Positions 1 to 6,539 of a stretch of 28,646 nt of DNA are shown piece by piece. Numbering within the stretch: the first letter of the stretch is position 1; every line of letters starts with the position of its first letter. Below the pieces are notes generated by a model. That model saw only the letters and a program-made list of their open reading frames with translations, was not told where the DNA came from and made no database searches. The stretch lies in contig CAZVWR010000041.1 of NCBI GenBank assembly GCA_964630905.1, forward strand, positions 1-28,646, given 5' to 3'. Made by a program: the position numbers and the translations under genes. This DNA comes from JAGOEX01 sp964630905 (GTDB taxonomy: Bacteria; UBP6; UBA1177).

Positions 1-1
1 C

Positions 2-1210
2 AGAGCGAATGAAAGAAAGATCGGATTTACTGAACTCAGCGAAGAGAATATTGATGCGTTTTATCAAGCAGTTGACGCTCTCGGACTTCAAAGGCCTGAT
101 GTTGAACCCAAGGCGACAGAGCACATTCCTGAAATTATAGATATGATAGAAAAACTGATAAAAAACGGTTACGCATATCCTGTTGAAGACGGCAGTGTCT
201 ATTTTGCTGTTGAAAAATTCAAAGGTTACGGAAAACTTTCAAACAGAAAACTTGATGAACTCATTGCAGGAACACGGTTTGAACCCGAAGCGGGAAAGCG
301 CAATCCGCTCGATTTTGCACTCTGGAAAGCTTCAAAACCCGAAGAACCGAAATGGAAAAGTCCGTGGGGTGAAGGTCGTCCGGGCTGGCATATTGAATGC
401 AGTGCAATGAGCACAAAATATCTCGGCGACACTTTTGATATTCATGCCGGCGGAAGAGACCTGATCTTTCCTCATCATGAAAATGAGATAGCTCAGGCGG
501 AATGCGCAACAGGCAAGCCATTTGTAAAATACTGGGTTCACAACGGATTTCTGACAGTTGAAGGGGAAAAGATGAGCAAATCGCTCCATAATTTCATCAC
601 TGTTGAAGATGCTCTCGTTCAATATCATCCTGAAGTTCTCCGCTATTTCATGCTTTCAACGCAGTACCGTACACCCATTGATTTTTCAATGTCAAATCTC
701 AAAGAAACTGAAAAAAGGATCTACTATTTCTACACAACTTTGAAAACGCTTAAAGAGTTTGCTTCAAAATCAGAAGGAATTGTCGTAAGAAATGAAAAAG
801 CAACTGAATTTATTAATGAATTCAAAGAATCAATGGATGACGATTTTAACAGTGCGCGGGTTGTTGCCGCAATGATATCGCTTTTTAAATATCTTAATGA
901 AATACTCGTTTCCAAAAAGACCAGGCCGACAGCTGCTGAGTGTGCAGGACTGTTGGATGTGATATCAGAAGCGGGAAAAGTTCTCGGAGTTCTTCTGAGG
1001 AATCCTGATGAAATAATCAATGAAATAAAAGAGATACAGCTTAAAAGATACGGCATTACAAAATCTGAAATTGAAGATCTGATAGCAAAAAGAAAACTGT
1101 TCAGAGCTGATAAAAACTTTGCAGAAGCTGACAAAGTAAGAGACGAACTTCTTTCAAAAGGGATATCCATTCAGGACACGCCCTCAGGAACTGACTGGAA
1201 CTTCAACTAA
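2..1210 (+). CDS. cysS: Cysteinyl-tRNA synthetase, 5' end cut off by the window
   Basis: Charges tRNA-Cys with cysteine in the cytoplasm. The open frame runs to the left edge of the window, so the N-terminal part with the HIGH motif and the first zinc cysteine lies outside; about 402 residues are present. The in-frame ATG at 143 is internal, because the codons before it (2-142) still encode conserved CysRS sequence such as ATEHIPEI. Visible hallmarks are WHIECSAM (zinc Cys codon 398-400), FPHHENE (zinc His and Glu, 470-487) and the KMSKS loop at 569-583. The C terminus is complete, with the family's usual Ala/Asp-rich helix and a final DTPSGTDW. The DUF486 gene follows after 14 bases with its own strong ribosome site. 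Identification is firm. Confidence 0.97.
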   Translation, partial: RANERKIGFTELSEENIDAFYQAVDALGLQRPDVEPKATEHIPEIIDMIEKLIKNGYAYPVEDGSVYFAVEKFKGYGKLSNRKLDELIAGTRFEPEAGKRNPLDFALWKASKPEEPKWKSPWGEGRPGWHIECSAMSTKYLGDTFDIHAGGRDLIFPHHENEIAQAECATGKPFVKYWVHNGFLTVEGEKMSKSLHNFITVEDALVQYHPEVLRYFMLSTQYRTPIDFSMSNLKETEKRIYYFYTTLKTLKEFASKSEGIVVRNEKATEFINEFKESMDDDFNSARVVAAMISLFKYLNEILVSKKTRPTAAECAGLLDVISEAGKVLGVLLRNPDEIINEIKEIQLKRYGITKSEIEDLIAKRKLFRADKNFAEADKVRDELLSKGISIQDTPSGTDWNFN

Positions 1211-1224
1211 TTCAGGAGGTTGCA

Positions 1225-1572
1225 ATGGAACGGTTTTATCCTTTCTTTCTCCTTATCGGGTCGAATCTTTTCATGACTTATGCGTGGTATGGTCATCTGG
1301 CTGATTTCAAGAACAGGTCTTTGTTTGTTGTAATACTTATCAGCTGGGGAGTCGCATTTTTTGAATACTGCCTTCAGGTTCCGGCAAACAGGATCGGTTT
1401 TCAGTTCTATTCGCTGGGTCAGCTCAAAGTTATGCAGGAAATAATCACAATGGGCGTTTTTGCACTGTTTTCAGTTCTTTACATGCACGAAAAACTGACT
1501 CTCGACTTTCTGTATGCCTCAATATGCCTAGCCGGCGCAGCATTCTTCATGTTCAGGAATATAGCTCTTTAG
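1225..1572 (+). CDS. DUF486 (DMT-superfamily-like) small membrane protein
   Basis: A 115-residue integral inner-membrane protein with about four hydrophobic segments. It matches the DUF486 family, related to small multidrug-resistance/DMT transporters: FFEYCLQVPANRIG, FSxxQLKVMQE-type and LYMHEKL stretches sit in the expected order, and the length is normal for the family. The biological role of this family is not established. An AGGAGG-like ribosome site lies just before the ATG (in caggaggttgcaATG). It follows cysS closely and may be cotranscribed. Its stop codon is only one base from the stop of the convergent FxsA-family gene, leaving no room for a dedicated terminator between them. Confidence 0.85.
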   Translation: MERFYPFFLLIGSNLFMTYAWYGHLADFKNRSLFVVILISWGVAFFEYCLQVPANRIGFQFYSLGQLKVMQEIITMGVFALFSVLYMHEKLTLDFLYASICLAGAAFFMFRNIAL

Positions 1573-1573
1573 G

Positions 1574-2035
1574 TTATTTCTTCTCCTCAAAATCGGCATC
1601 TATTACACTTTCATCGTTGATACGGGTTCTGGTTTCATTTTGTCCTGAATGGTAGAAATGGACAGTTCCGTCTTTAATTTTTCTTTCAAAATATGAAATG
1701 AGAATGGTTGAAAAAATCGCTCTTGTCGGTGGAAATATCATCAGAAGTCCCGTGATGTCAGTGATAAATCCGGGTGTCAGCAACATTGCTCCGCCGATAA
1801 AAACAAGAAGCCCGTTCACAAGTTCCGTTTTAGGAATAACTCCTTGCGACATTGAGCTTTGAATCTTTGTCAGAACCGAAATCCCTTCCATTTTTGCAAG
1901 CCACGCACCTGAAATCCCTGTGATGATAACGACCATGACAGTCGGAAAAAAGCCGATAACTCCGCCGATCTCAATCAAAAGCCACAGTTCAAGAACAGGA
2001 ATAATTGTAAAAAGGATGAAAAGCTTAAAAAACAT
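1574..2035 (-). CDS. fxsA: FxsA family inner-membrane protein
   Basis: A 153-residue protein with the FxsA domain in roughly residues 1-125. Hydrophobic helices cover the N terminus (IIPVLELWLLIEIGG) and the middle (LVNGLLVFIGGAMLLTPGFITD), with the typical loop containing TPGFITD and PPTRA. A charged cytoplasmic tail ends the protein. In E. coli FxsA is a membrane protein whose overproduction relieves F-plasmid exclusion of phage T7; its ordinary job is unclear. The ribosome site on the minus strand is GGAGG shortly before the ATG at 2035. A good promoter (2060-2088, minus) lies directly upstream. The gene converges on the DUF486 gene with one base between the stops. Confidence 0.9.
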   Translation of the reverse strand: MFFKLFILFTIIPVLELWLLIEIGGVIGFFPTVMVVIITGISGAWLAKMEGISVLTKIQSSMSQGVIPKTELVNGLLVFIGGAMLLTPGFITDITGLLMIFPPTRAIFSTILISYFERKIKDGTVHFYHSGQNETRTRINDESVIDADFEEKK

Positions 2036-2059
2036 AAATACCTCCGTTTTTTCTGCAAA

Positions 2060-2088
2060 ACAATATCAGTTAGCGATAAAAGTGTCAA
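2060..2088 (-). promoter_or_regulatory. Sigma-70-type promoter for the FxsA-family gene
   Basis: On the minus strand a perfect TTGACA (plus strand 2083-2088) is followed after 17 bases by TATTGT (plus strand 2060-2065). It ends 24 bases before the start codon at 2035, which suits a short leader. Seen in sequence only; no expression evidence. Confidence 0.6.
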
Positions 2089-2110
2089 AAAAAGAGATCA
2101 TTTGAAAATA

Positions 2111-2138
2111 TTCCAAAAAATCAGGAATTTTATATACT
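2111..2138 (+). promoter_or_regulatory. Possible promoter for the small membrane protein and DUF285 lipoprotein
   Basis: A good -10 element TATACT at 2133-2138 lies 32 bases before the ATG at 2171. The only candidate -35 at usable spacing is a weak TTCCAA at 2111-2116 with a 16-base spacer. It is the divergent partner of the FxsA promoter. Confidence 0.4.
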
Positions 2139-2170
2139 TTAAAAACTAAGGATCATTACGGAGGAAAAAA

Positions 2171-2539
2171 ATGGACAGTTACACGATCGGAAAAATGCTC
2201 GGCTGGGTTTCAGTCATTGCACTTGCTGTACTGCTTTTAAACTTTGTCACAATGAAGTTGTTGAAAAAACCGCTATTCTTAAAAAAAATTGTCAGCAAAC
2301 TTCACTTTCCTGCTGCAATAATCCTTGTAAATGCCGCAGTCATACACTCATATCTTGTCTGGGGAAATCTCCGCATTCACACCGGACACATTCTCTTTTT
2401 CGGAATTCTTCTCACCGCCGCCGCATCGATACTCGGCAAAAAATACAAATTCAAGAAATGGCTCCCGCTCCATATTTATCTTGCTTTTGCGACACTTGCC
2501 CTTTTCCTTGTCCATTATTTTTTCCCTTATCTGGTGTAG
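2171..2539 (+). CDS. Small four-helix membrane protein, candidate bis-haem b-type cytochrome
   Basis: A 122-residue membrane protein with four predicted transmembrane segments (about residues 10-28, 45-64, 70-88, 99-118). Helix 2 carries H45 and H59 and helix 4 carries H101 and H115, so both show HX13H spacing. In ferric-reductase, NADPH-oxidase and related cytochromes, such pairs on two helices ligate two stacked b haems. H70 and H73 sit near the start of helix 3. This suggests a compact haem-binding electron carrier, but that is inference from spacing; no flavin or NAD domain is attached. A GGAGG ribosome site precedes the ATG. The DUF285 lipoprotein gene follows after nine bases. Confidence 0.6.
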   Translation: MDSYTIGKMLGWVSVIALAVLLLNFVTMKLLKKPLFLKKIVSKLHFPAAIILVNAAVIHSYLVWGNLRIHTGHILFFGILLTAAASILGKKYKFKKWLPLHIYLAFATLALFLVHYFFPYLV

Positions 2540-2548
2540 GAAGTAATT

Positions 2549-4378
2549 ATGAGAAAAGCATCAGTTTCTGTAATTATTATTGTTACGGCTCTGATCATTT
2601 CATGTTCCGGAAGAGAAATATCCGTTGAATATACAGATTTAGACGAAATTGAATCTCAGGAAAGTGACAGTATTTTTGAAAATATTGATAAAGATGAAAT
2701 TGAATCTCAGGAAAGTGACAGTATTTTTGAAAATATTGATAAAGATGAAATTGAAGAAAACGATGTGATTAGCGATTCCAATGAAATGAGCGATATTGAT
2801 GAATTTATATCACAGGGAGGGAAAGGAGAATCCTGCTATGATGACGGAACTTGTGATAGAGGGCATATCTGTTATAAAGGAAAATGTTTTTCTGACAGTA
2901 CATTTATAACATTATGGAAAACGGACAATCACAACTATTTTTCAGAAGATGATCAGATATCTCTGCCGCTTGTGGAAAACGGAATTTATGATTTTACAGT
3001 CAAATGGGGAGACGGTTCAGAAGACAAAATTACTGATTGGAAAGATCCTGCATTAACACACACATATGAAAACCCGGGCAAATATGAAGTCCGCATTAAC
3101 GGCATAATATCGGGCTGGCAGTTTTGTTCAGGAGATATAGAAAATATGCTGGACTGCAAAGATTCGGTAAAACTTATAGAAATAATGAACTGGGGGAGCT
3201 TCGGCTTTGGAAATACAGAAAAGCAGTTTGGCAACTGCCTGAATCTTGTTATCACCGCAATGGATGTGCCTGATCTAAGTAATACGAAAAGTCTTAGAGG
3301 AGCTTTCTTTAACAATCAGAAACTTTCCTCAAATATTAAAATAGGCGATTCGAAAAAAAGGGATGCTTTTAATAAATGGGATGTTTCAAATATTACTGAC
3401 ATGAGCTGGATGTTTAAAAATGCGGCATTGTTTAATGCTGAAATTAACAAATGGAATGTGTCCAATGTTAGGGACATGAGTGATATGTTTGATCTTTCCA
3501 ATACCGATCTTGATTATTTTGGTGTTTATCATGCATTCAATCAGAATATAGGGAATTGGGATGTGTCAAATGTAACAAACATGAGCAGAATGTTTCACAG
3601 ATCGTATTTTAACCGAGATATAAGCAATTGGGATGTGTCAGGTGTGACTAACATGAAAGAGATGTTTTATGCTGCAAAATCCTTTAATCAGAATATCGGA
3701 AGCTGGAATGTTTCAAATGTTACTGATATGGGCGGAATGTTTCACTCAGCCACCTCCTTTAATCAAAATATAGGGGATTGGGATGTGTCAAATGTGACTA
3801 ATATGAGAGATCTTTTTCGTTCTGCAAGATCCTTTAATCAAAACATCGGAAACTGGGATGTTTCAAATGTGACAGATATGAGCTGGATGTTTAACTCAGC
3901 CAGATCCTTTAATCAGAATATCGGGGATTGGAATGTGTCAAATGTAATTGACATGAGTGGTATGTTTTTAGAGGCTAGTGTTTTTAATCAGAATATCGGG
4001 AGCTGGGATGTGTCAAATGTGACTGATATGGGTGGAATGTTCAGTGCAGCTAGTGTATTTAACCAGAATATCGGAAGCTGGAATGTTTCAAATGTGAGAG
4101 AGATGAACTATATGTTTAACGGAGCTCTGTGTTTTAATCAAAACATTGGAAAATGGGATGTGTCAAATGTAACGAATATGGAAGCAATGTTTTATGACGC
4201 ACAATTATCAACAGCCAACTACGACTCTCTGCTTTCGGGTTGGAGCAGTCTGCAACTCCGGAAAGACATTAATTTTCATGCCGGAAAAAGCACATATTGC
4301 AAATCCGAAGCAGAAAGAGATAAATTAATATATGATCTTTCCTGGCAGATCATTGACGGTGGAAAGAATTGTAAATAA
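2549..4378 (+). CDS. DUF285/BspA-type repeat surface lipoprotein
   Basis: A 609-residue lipoprotein. The signal peptide ends in a lipobox IISC (Cys19). Residues about 25-80 are a strongly acidic linker containing a duplicated 17-residue unit. A short Cys-rich motif (CYDDGTCDRGHICYKGKC) follows, then a beta-sandwich-like region (about 120-190) with WGDGS, as often seen ahead of DUF285 repeats. Residues about 275-550 hold eleven copies of a 25-residue repeat of the type FNQNIGxWDVSNVTxMxxMF, which defines DUF285. The tail ends in WQIIDGGKNC. Proteins of this type are usually surface-exposed; adhesion or host/particle contact is a common suggestion but not shown here. Codon use is AT-rich. Probably cotranscribed with the preceding membrane protein. 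Confidence 0.85.
   Translation: MRKASVSVIIIVTALIISCSGREISVEYTDLDEIESQESDSIFENIDKDEIESQESDSIFENIDKDEIEENDVISDSNEMSDIDEFISQGGKGESCYDDGTCDRGHICYKGKCFSDSTFITLWKTDNHNYFSEDDQISLPLVENGIYDFTVKWGDGSEDKITDWKDPALTHTYENPGKYEVRINGIISGWQFCSGDIENMLDCKDSVKLIEIMNWGSFGFGNTEKQFGNCLNLVITAMDVPDLSNTKSLRGAFFNNQKLSSNIKIGDSKKRDAFNKWDVSNITDMSWMFKNAALFNAEINKWNVSNVRDMSDMFDLSNTDLDYFGVYHAFNQNIGNWDVSNVTNMSRMFHRSYFNRDISNWDVSGVTNMKEMFYAAKSFNQNIGSWNVSNVTDMGGMFHSATSFNQNIGDWDVSNVTNMRDLFRSARSFNQNIGNWDVSNVTDMSWMFNSARSFNQNIGDWNVSNVIDMSGMFLEASVFNQNIGSWDVSNVTDMGGMFSAASVFNQNIGSWNVSNVREMNYMFNGALCFNQNIGKWDVSNVTNMEAMFYDAQLSTANYDSLLSGWSSLQLRKDINFHAGKSTYCKSEAERDKLIYDLSWQIIDGGKNCK
2645..2746 (+). repeat. Perfect 51-bp tandem duplication
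   Basis: Two identical 51-base units, 2645-2695 and 2696-2746, with the first nine bases of a third copy at 2747-2755. Each encodes 17 acidic residues (EIESQESDSIFENIDKD) in the linker of the DUF285 lipoprotein. The unit is a multiple of three, so a change in copy number would only alter linker length. Confidence 0.95.
3367..4199 (+). repeat. DUF285 25-residue (75-base) repeat array
   Basis: Eleven diverged in-frame repeats, most of them spaced 75 bases apart. Each contains a WxVSxV or close variant and a Met-Phe pair. Central copies are close at DNA level (repeated tttaatcagaatatcgg), while the first copies are irregular in spacing. This is coding repeat structure, not a CRISPR. Confidence 0.9.
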
Positions 4379-4459
4379 CCATTTTAAACATTTTCGTTTT
4401 TTTACAACCTAAAATCAAACACCGCCAACATACTAATTTAAACAGTCGTTAAATTTTTC

Positions 4460-4487
4460 TTGCATTTAAGATAGCTCCATTTATACT
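4460..4487 (+). promoter_or_regulatory. Candidate promoter of the VirB-like operon
   Basis: TTGCAT (4460-4465), a 16-base spacer and TATACT (4482-4487), about 70 bases before the first ATG at 4558. It sits in the 179-base gap 4379-4557, the last real intergenic space before the packed operon, so it is the natural start of transcription. The rest of the gap is AT-rich with a T7 tract near 4400 and no convincing hairpin. Confidence 0.5.
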
Positions 4488-4557
4488 CTACTCGATGTTA
4501 GATAATAAAGCTGACTGCTTCGATATTTGAAAGCATTTGAAAAACTTGGAGGAACCA

Positions 4558-4869
4558 ATGAAAGACAATTTTAAGCATTATCGGGGTTTTGTTTTTGCAA
4601 CATTATTTTTAATAATCCCGGAGCTTCTTTTCGGTGCGGCTGACACTTCCGGAGTGAAATCAAAGTTCACCGAAATGGCTGACACGGTGTTTGATGTGGC
4701 AAGATACATCGGCCTTTACGGCGGTCTTGGCGGAGCGATCATATCACTTCTTTTCAGATATATTAACAAAGACCAGAACATCTGGAGCGATGCTCTGAAA
4801 ATACTCGGAGCCGGAGCAGGACTTGCAGCATTCTCGTCAATTTTGAAAATTATTGCCGGATGGATTTAG
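4558..4869 (+). CDS. VirB2/TrbC-like pilin subunit
   Basis: A 103-residue small exported membrane protein. The ATG at 4558 is preferred over an in-frame TTG at 4537 because GGAGGA (4548-4553) sits directly before it. Residues 1-31 look like a signal peptide ending near FGAAD. Two hydrophobic helices follow (about 52-73 and 82-102), both Gly/Ala-rich and separated by a short polar loop NKDQN. This is the size and layout of VirB2/TrbC pilins of type IV secretion systems, which are stored in the inner membrane and assembled into a pilus. The function call rests on this architecture plus the following virB3-, virB4-, virB6-, virB8-, virB9- and virB10-like genes in canonical order. Confidence 0.75.
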   Translation: MKDNFKHYRGFVFATLFLIIPELLFGAADTSGVKSKFTEMADTVFDVARYIGLYGGLGGAIISLLFRYINKDQNIWSDALKILGAGAGLAAFSSILKIIAGWI

Positions 4870-4906
4870 CAGAATGCCGCAAATGGTGAATCGTGAAAAA
4901 ACACAC

Positions 4907-6286
4907 ATGACGCAAGAAAAAATTAAAAAACTCATCGCCCTTGGTGAAAACGAATCTGTTGAATTTAAGGAGTCATTCTCTGAAGGTGTAATAATCTCCC
5001 TGGCATCATTTGCTAACACAAACGGCGGGAAGATATTAATTGGAATAAAAGATAATGGCAAAATCAAGGGGATCAATCAGAACACCTCAGAAACAGATGC
5101 TTTTCTGAACAAAATGACTGACAAGTTAGGAATTAATCCATCGGTTGAAATTTTTGAAACAGAAGGGAAAAAAATACTCGAAATAAACATTGCCAAAAGT
5201 AACTTGCCAATATCCTGCGGTGGAAAATATTATAAAAGAGTAGGGTCAACCAATCGCGAAATGAAATCAGATGAACTTTCAAGATTCTTTCGCAAACAGA
5301 TATACTGGGATAGTTTGATAAATGAAAAAGCCGATCTTGATGACATCGATCCCGAAAGCGTTAAAAAGTTCGTAAAAATGGGAGTAAACAGCGGTCGTTT
5401 GATTGAAACTGCCGTTAACGATTCTGTGAAAGATATTCTTGTCAGATTAAAAATGATTGAAAAAGAAAAACTTACAAATGCTGCAGTTATTTTATTTGGG
5501 AAAAATCCACAAAAATATTACATAAATGCAATTTTAAGAATCGGCAGATTTAAAACATCAACAATCATAACCGGAGATAAATTTGTAAGAGGAAATCTAA
5601 TACAACAGGTTGAAGAGGCAGAGGAACAAATAAAAAGTTTTATTAATGTCCAATATAACATAACCAACAAAAGCTTTGTAAGGGAAAACATCTGGGATTA
5701 CCCTCTTGAAGCGATAAGAGAGATGCTTTATAATGCGGTAGTTCACAGAGATTATTTTCAATATGGAACGCAGACACAGATTAAAATTTTCGAAGAGAGC
5801 ATCTGGTCATACAATCCAGGAGAATTACTGGAAGATCTTACACCGGAAAAACTAAAAGGCACTCACAGTTCAATAGCAAGAAATCCGCTTATTGCACACG
5901 CATTTTATGTTGCCGGATTTATTGAACAATATGGTTCAGGAATTGAAAGAATAGCGAATGCTCTTATAAAACAGGGACGGCCCGAACCTATTATTGAAAC
6001 ACTGGGAACGGGATTTGTTCTGATTATCAAAAAAGCAAGCACCCCCCCGATGACCCCCCCGATGACCCCCCCGATGACCCCCCCGATGACCCAATTGGAA
6101 AGAAATATATTTGATATTATTAAAGAAAATTCCGTGGTTTCCATGACAGAAATTGCAGAAAAATTAAATATATCAAGAGATACCGTCAAAGAATATATAA
6201 ATAAGCTTAAGAAAAAAGAAATCATAAGGCGTGTCGGTACCACAAAATCAGGTCACTGGGAGATAATTGAAAATGAAAATCTATAA
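4907..6286 (+). CDS. AlbA_2/Schlafen-domain ATP-binding putative regulator with C-terminal winged helix
   Basis: About 459 residues from the ATG at 4907; in-frame ATGs at 4874 and 4883 are alternatives and none has a strong ribosome site. The N terminus is an AlbA_2 (Schlafen-type) domain: ESVEFKESF, then FANTNGGKILIGIKDNG and YKRVGSTNREM. The middle resembles the HATPase_c_4 domain usual in this family (REMLYNAVVHRDY, and later EQYGSGIERI). A TPPM-repeat linker leads to a helix-turn-helix/winged-helix end (MTEIAEKLNISRDTVKEYINKLKKKEIIRR). Such proteins are generally regarded as transcriptional regulators or defence-associated factors. It sits between pilin and virB3-like genes, overlaps the latter by 14 bases, and is visibly more AT-rich than the secretion genes, suggesting later acquisition. 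Confidence 0.8.
   Translation: MTQEKIKKLIALGENESVEFKESFSEGVIISLASFANTNGGKILIGIKDNGKIKGINQNTSETDAFLNKMTDKLGINPSVEIFETEGKKILEINIAKSNLPISCGGKYYKRVGSTNREMKSDELSRFFRKQIYWDSLINEKADLDDIDPESVKKFVKMGVNSGRLIETAVNDSVKDILVRLKMIEKEKLTNAAVILFGKNPQKYYINAILRIGRFKTSTIITGDKFVRGNLIQQVEEAEEQIKSFINVQYNITNKSFVRENIWDYPLEAIREMLYNAVVHRDYFQYGTQTQIKIFEESIWSYNPGELLEDLTPEKLKGTHSSIARNPLIAHAFYVAGFIEQYGSGIERIANALIKQGRPEPIIETLGTGFVLIIKKASTPPMTPPMTPPMTPPMTQLERNIFDIIKENSVVSMTEIAEKLNISRDTVKEYINKLKKKEIIRRVGTTKSGHWEIIENENL
6041..6088 (+). repeat. Four perfect 12-bp repeats, each with a C7 tract
   Basis: The unit acccccccgatg occurs four times without interruption (6041-6052, 6053-6064, 6065-6076, 6077-6088) and is followed by a partial copy acccaat. 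It encodes the TPPM linker of the AlbA-type protein. Unit gain or loss keeps frame; slippage within any C7 run would truncate the winged-helix domain. Confidence 0.95.
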
Positions 6287-6539
6287 AACCCTCGGCAGCA
6301 AACAAACTCTTCTTGACAAGGGACAGGCAATATTAATGGCTGTGTTCTTCTTCATTGGAGCAATATATGAGAATCTGTTTTTTCTCCTTTTTGCCCCGGT
6401 GATAGTGTTTGCGGTCACATTCATAATCAAGGAGAAGTATTTCTCCGGCAAACCTGAGTGGGGCATTTACGTGCTCCGCATGTTAAAAGGCAGCAGAATC
6501 TACTATTCAAGGCAGATAAAAGATGAAAAGCATATTTAG
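6273..6539 (+). CDS. VirB3/TrbD-like inner-membrane protein
   Basis: An 88-residue protein from the ATG at 6273; an in-frame TTG at 6267 is a less likely start. A short basic N terminus (YKTLGSKQTLLDKG) precedes a hydrophobic hairpin at about residues 18-51, and the tail is basic with Arg/Lys and Tyr residues. Length, hairpin and position immediately before the VirB4-like ATPase fit VirB3/TrbD, or the TraL equivalent of F-type systems. VirB3 works with VirB4 in the inner-membrane complex. The gene begins inside the AlbA-type gene (14-base overlap) and ends inside the VirB4-like gene (17-base overlap), so translation is probably coupled on both sides. Sequence conservation alone would not be decisive. 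Confidence 0.65.
   Translation: MKIYKTLGSKQTLLDKGQAILMAVFFFIGAIYENLFFLLFAPVIVFAVTFIIKEKYFSGKPEWGIYVLRMLKGSRIYYSRQIKDEKHI

Noticed and set aside
1568..1580. Terminator between the convergent DUF486 and FxsA genes
   Set aside because: Only one base separates the stops and I see no hairpin across them.
3367..4199. Regular ~75-bp spaced repeats resembling a CRISPR
   Set aside because: The repeats are in frame and coding (DUF285), diverge gradually, and have no unique spacers.
5905..6243. Minus-strand frame with repeated GGVI units
   Set aside because: A direct product of the complement of the 12-bp repeat; the plus-strand AlbA-type gene explains it.
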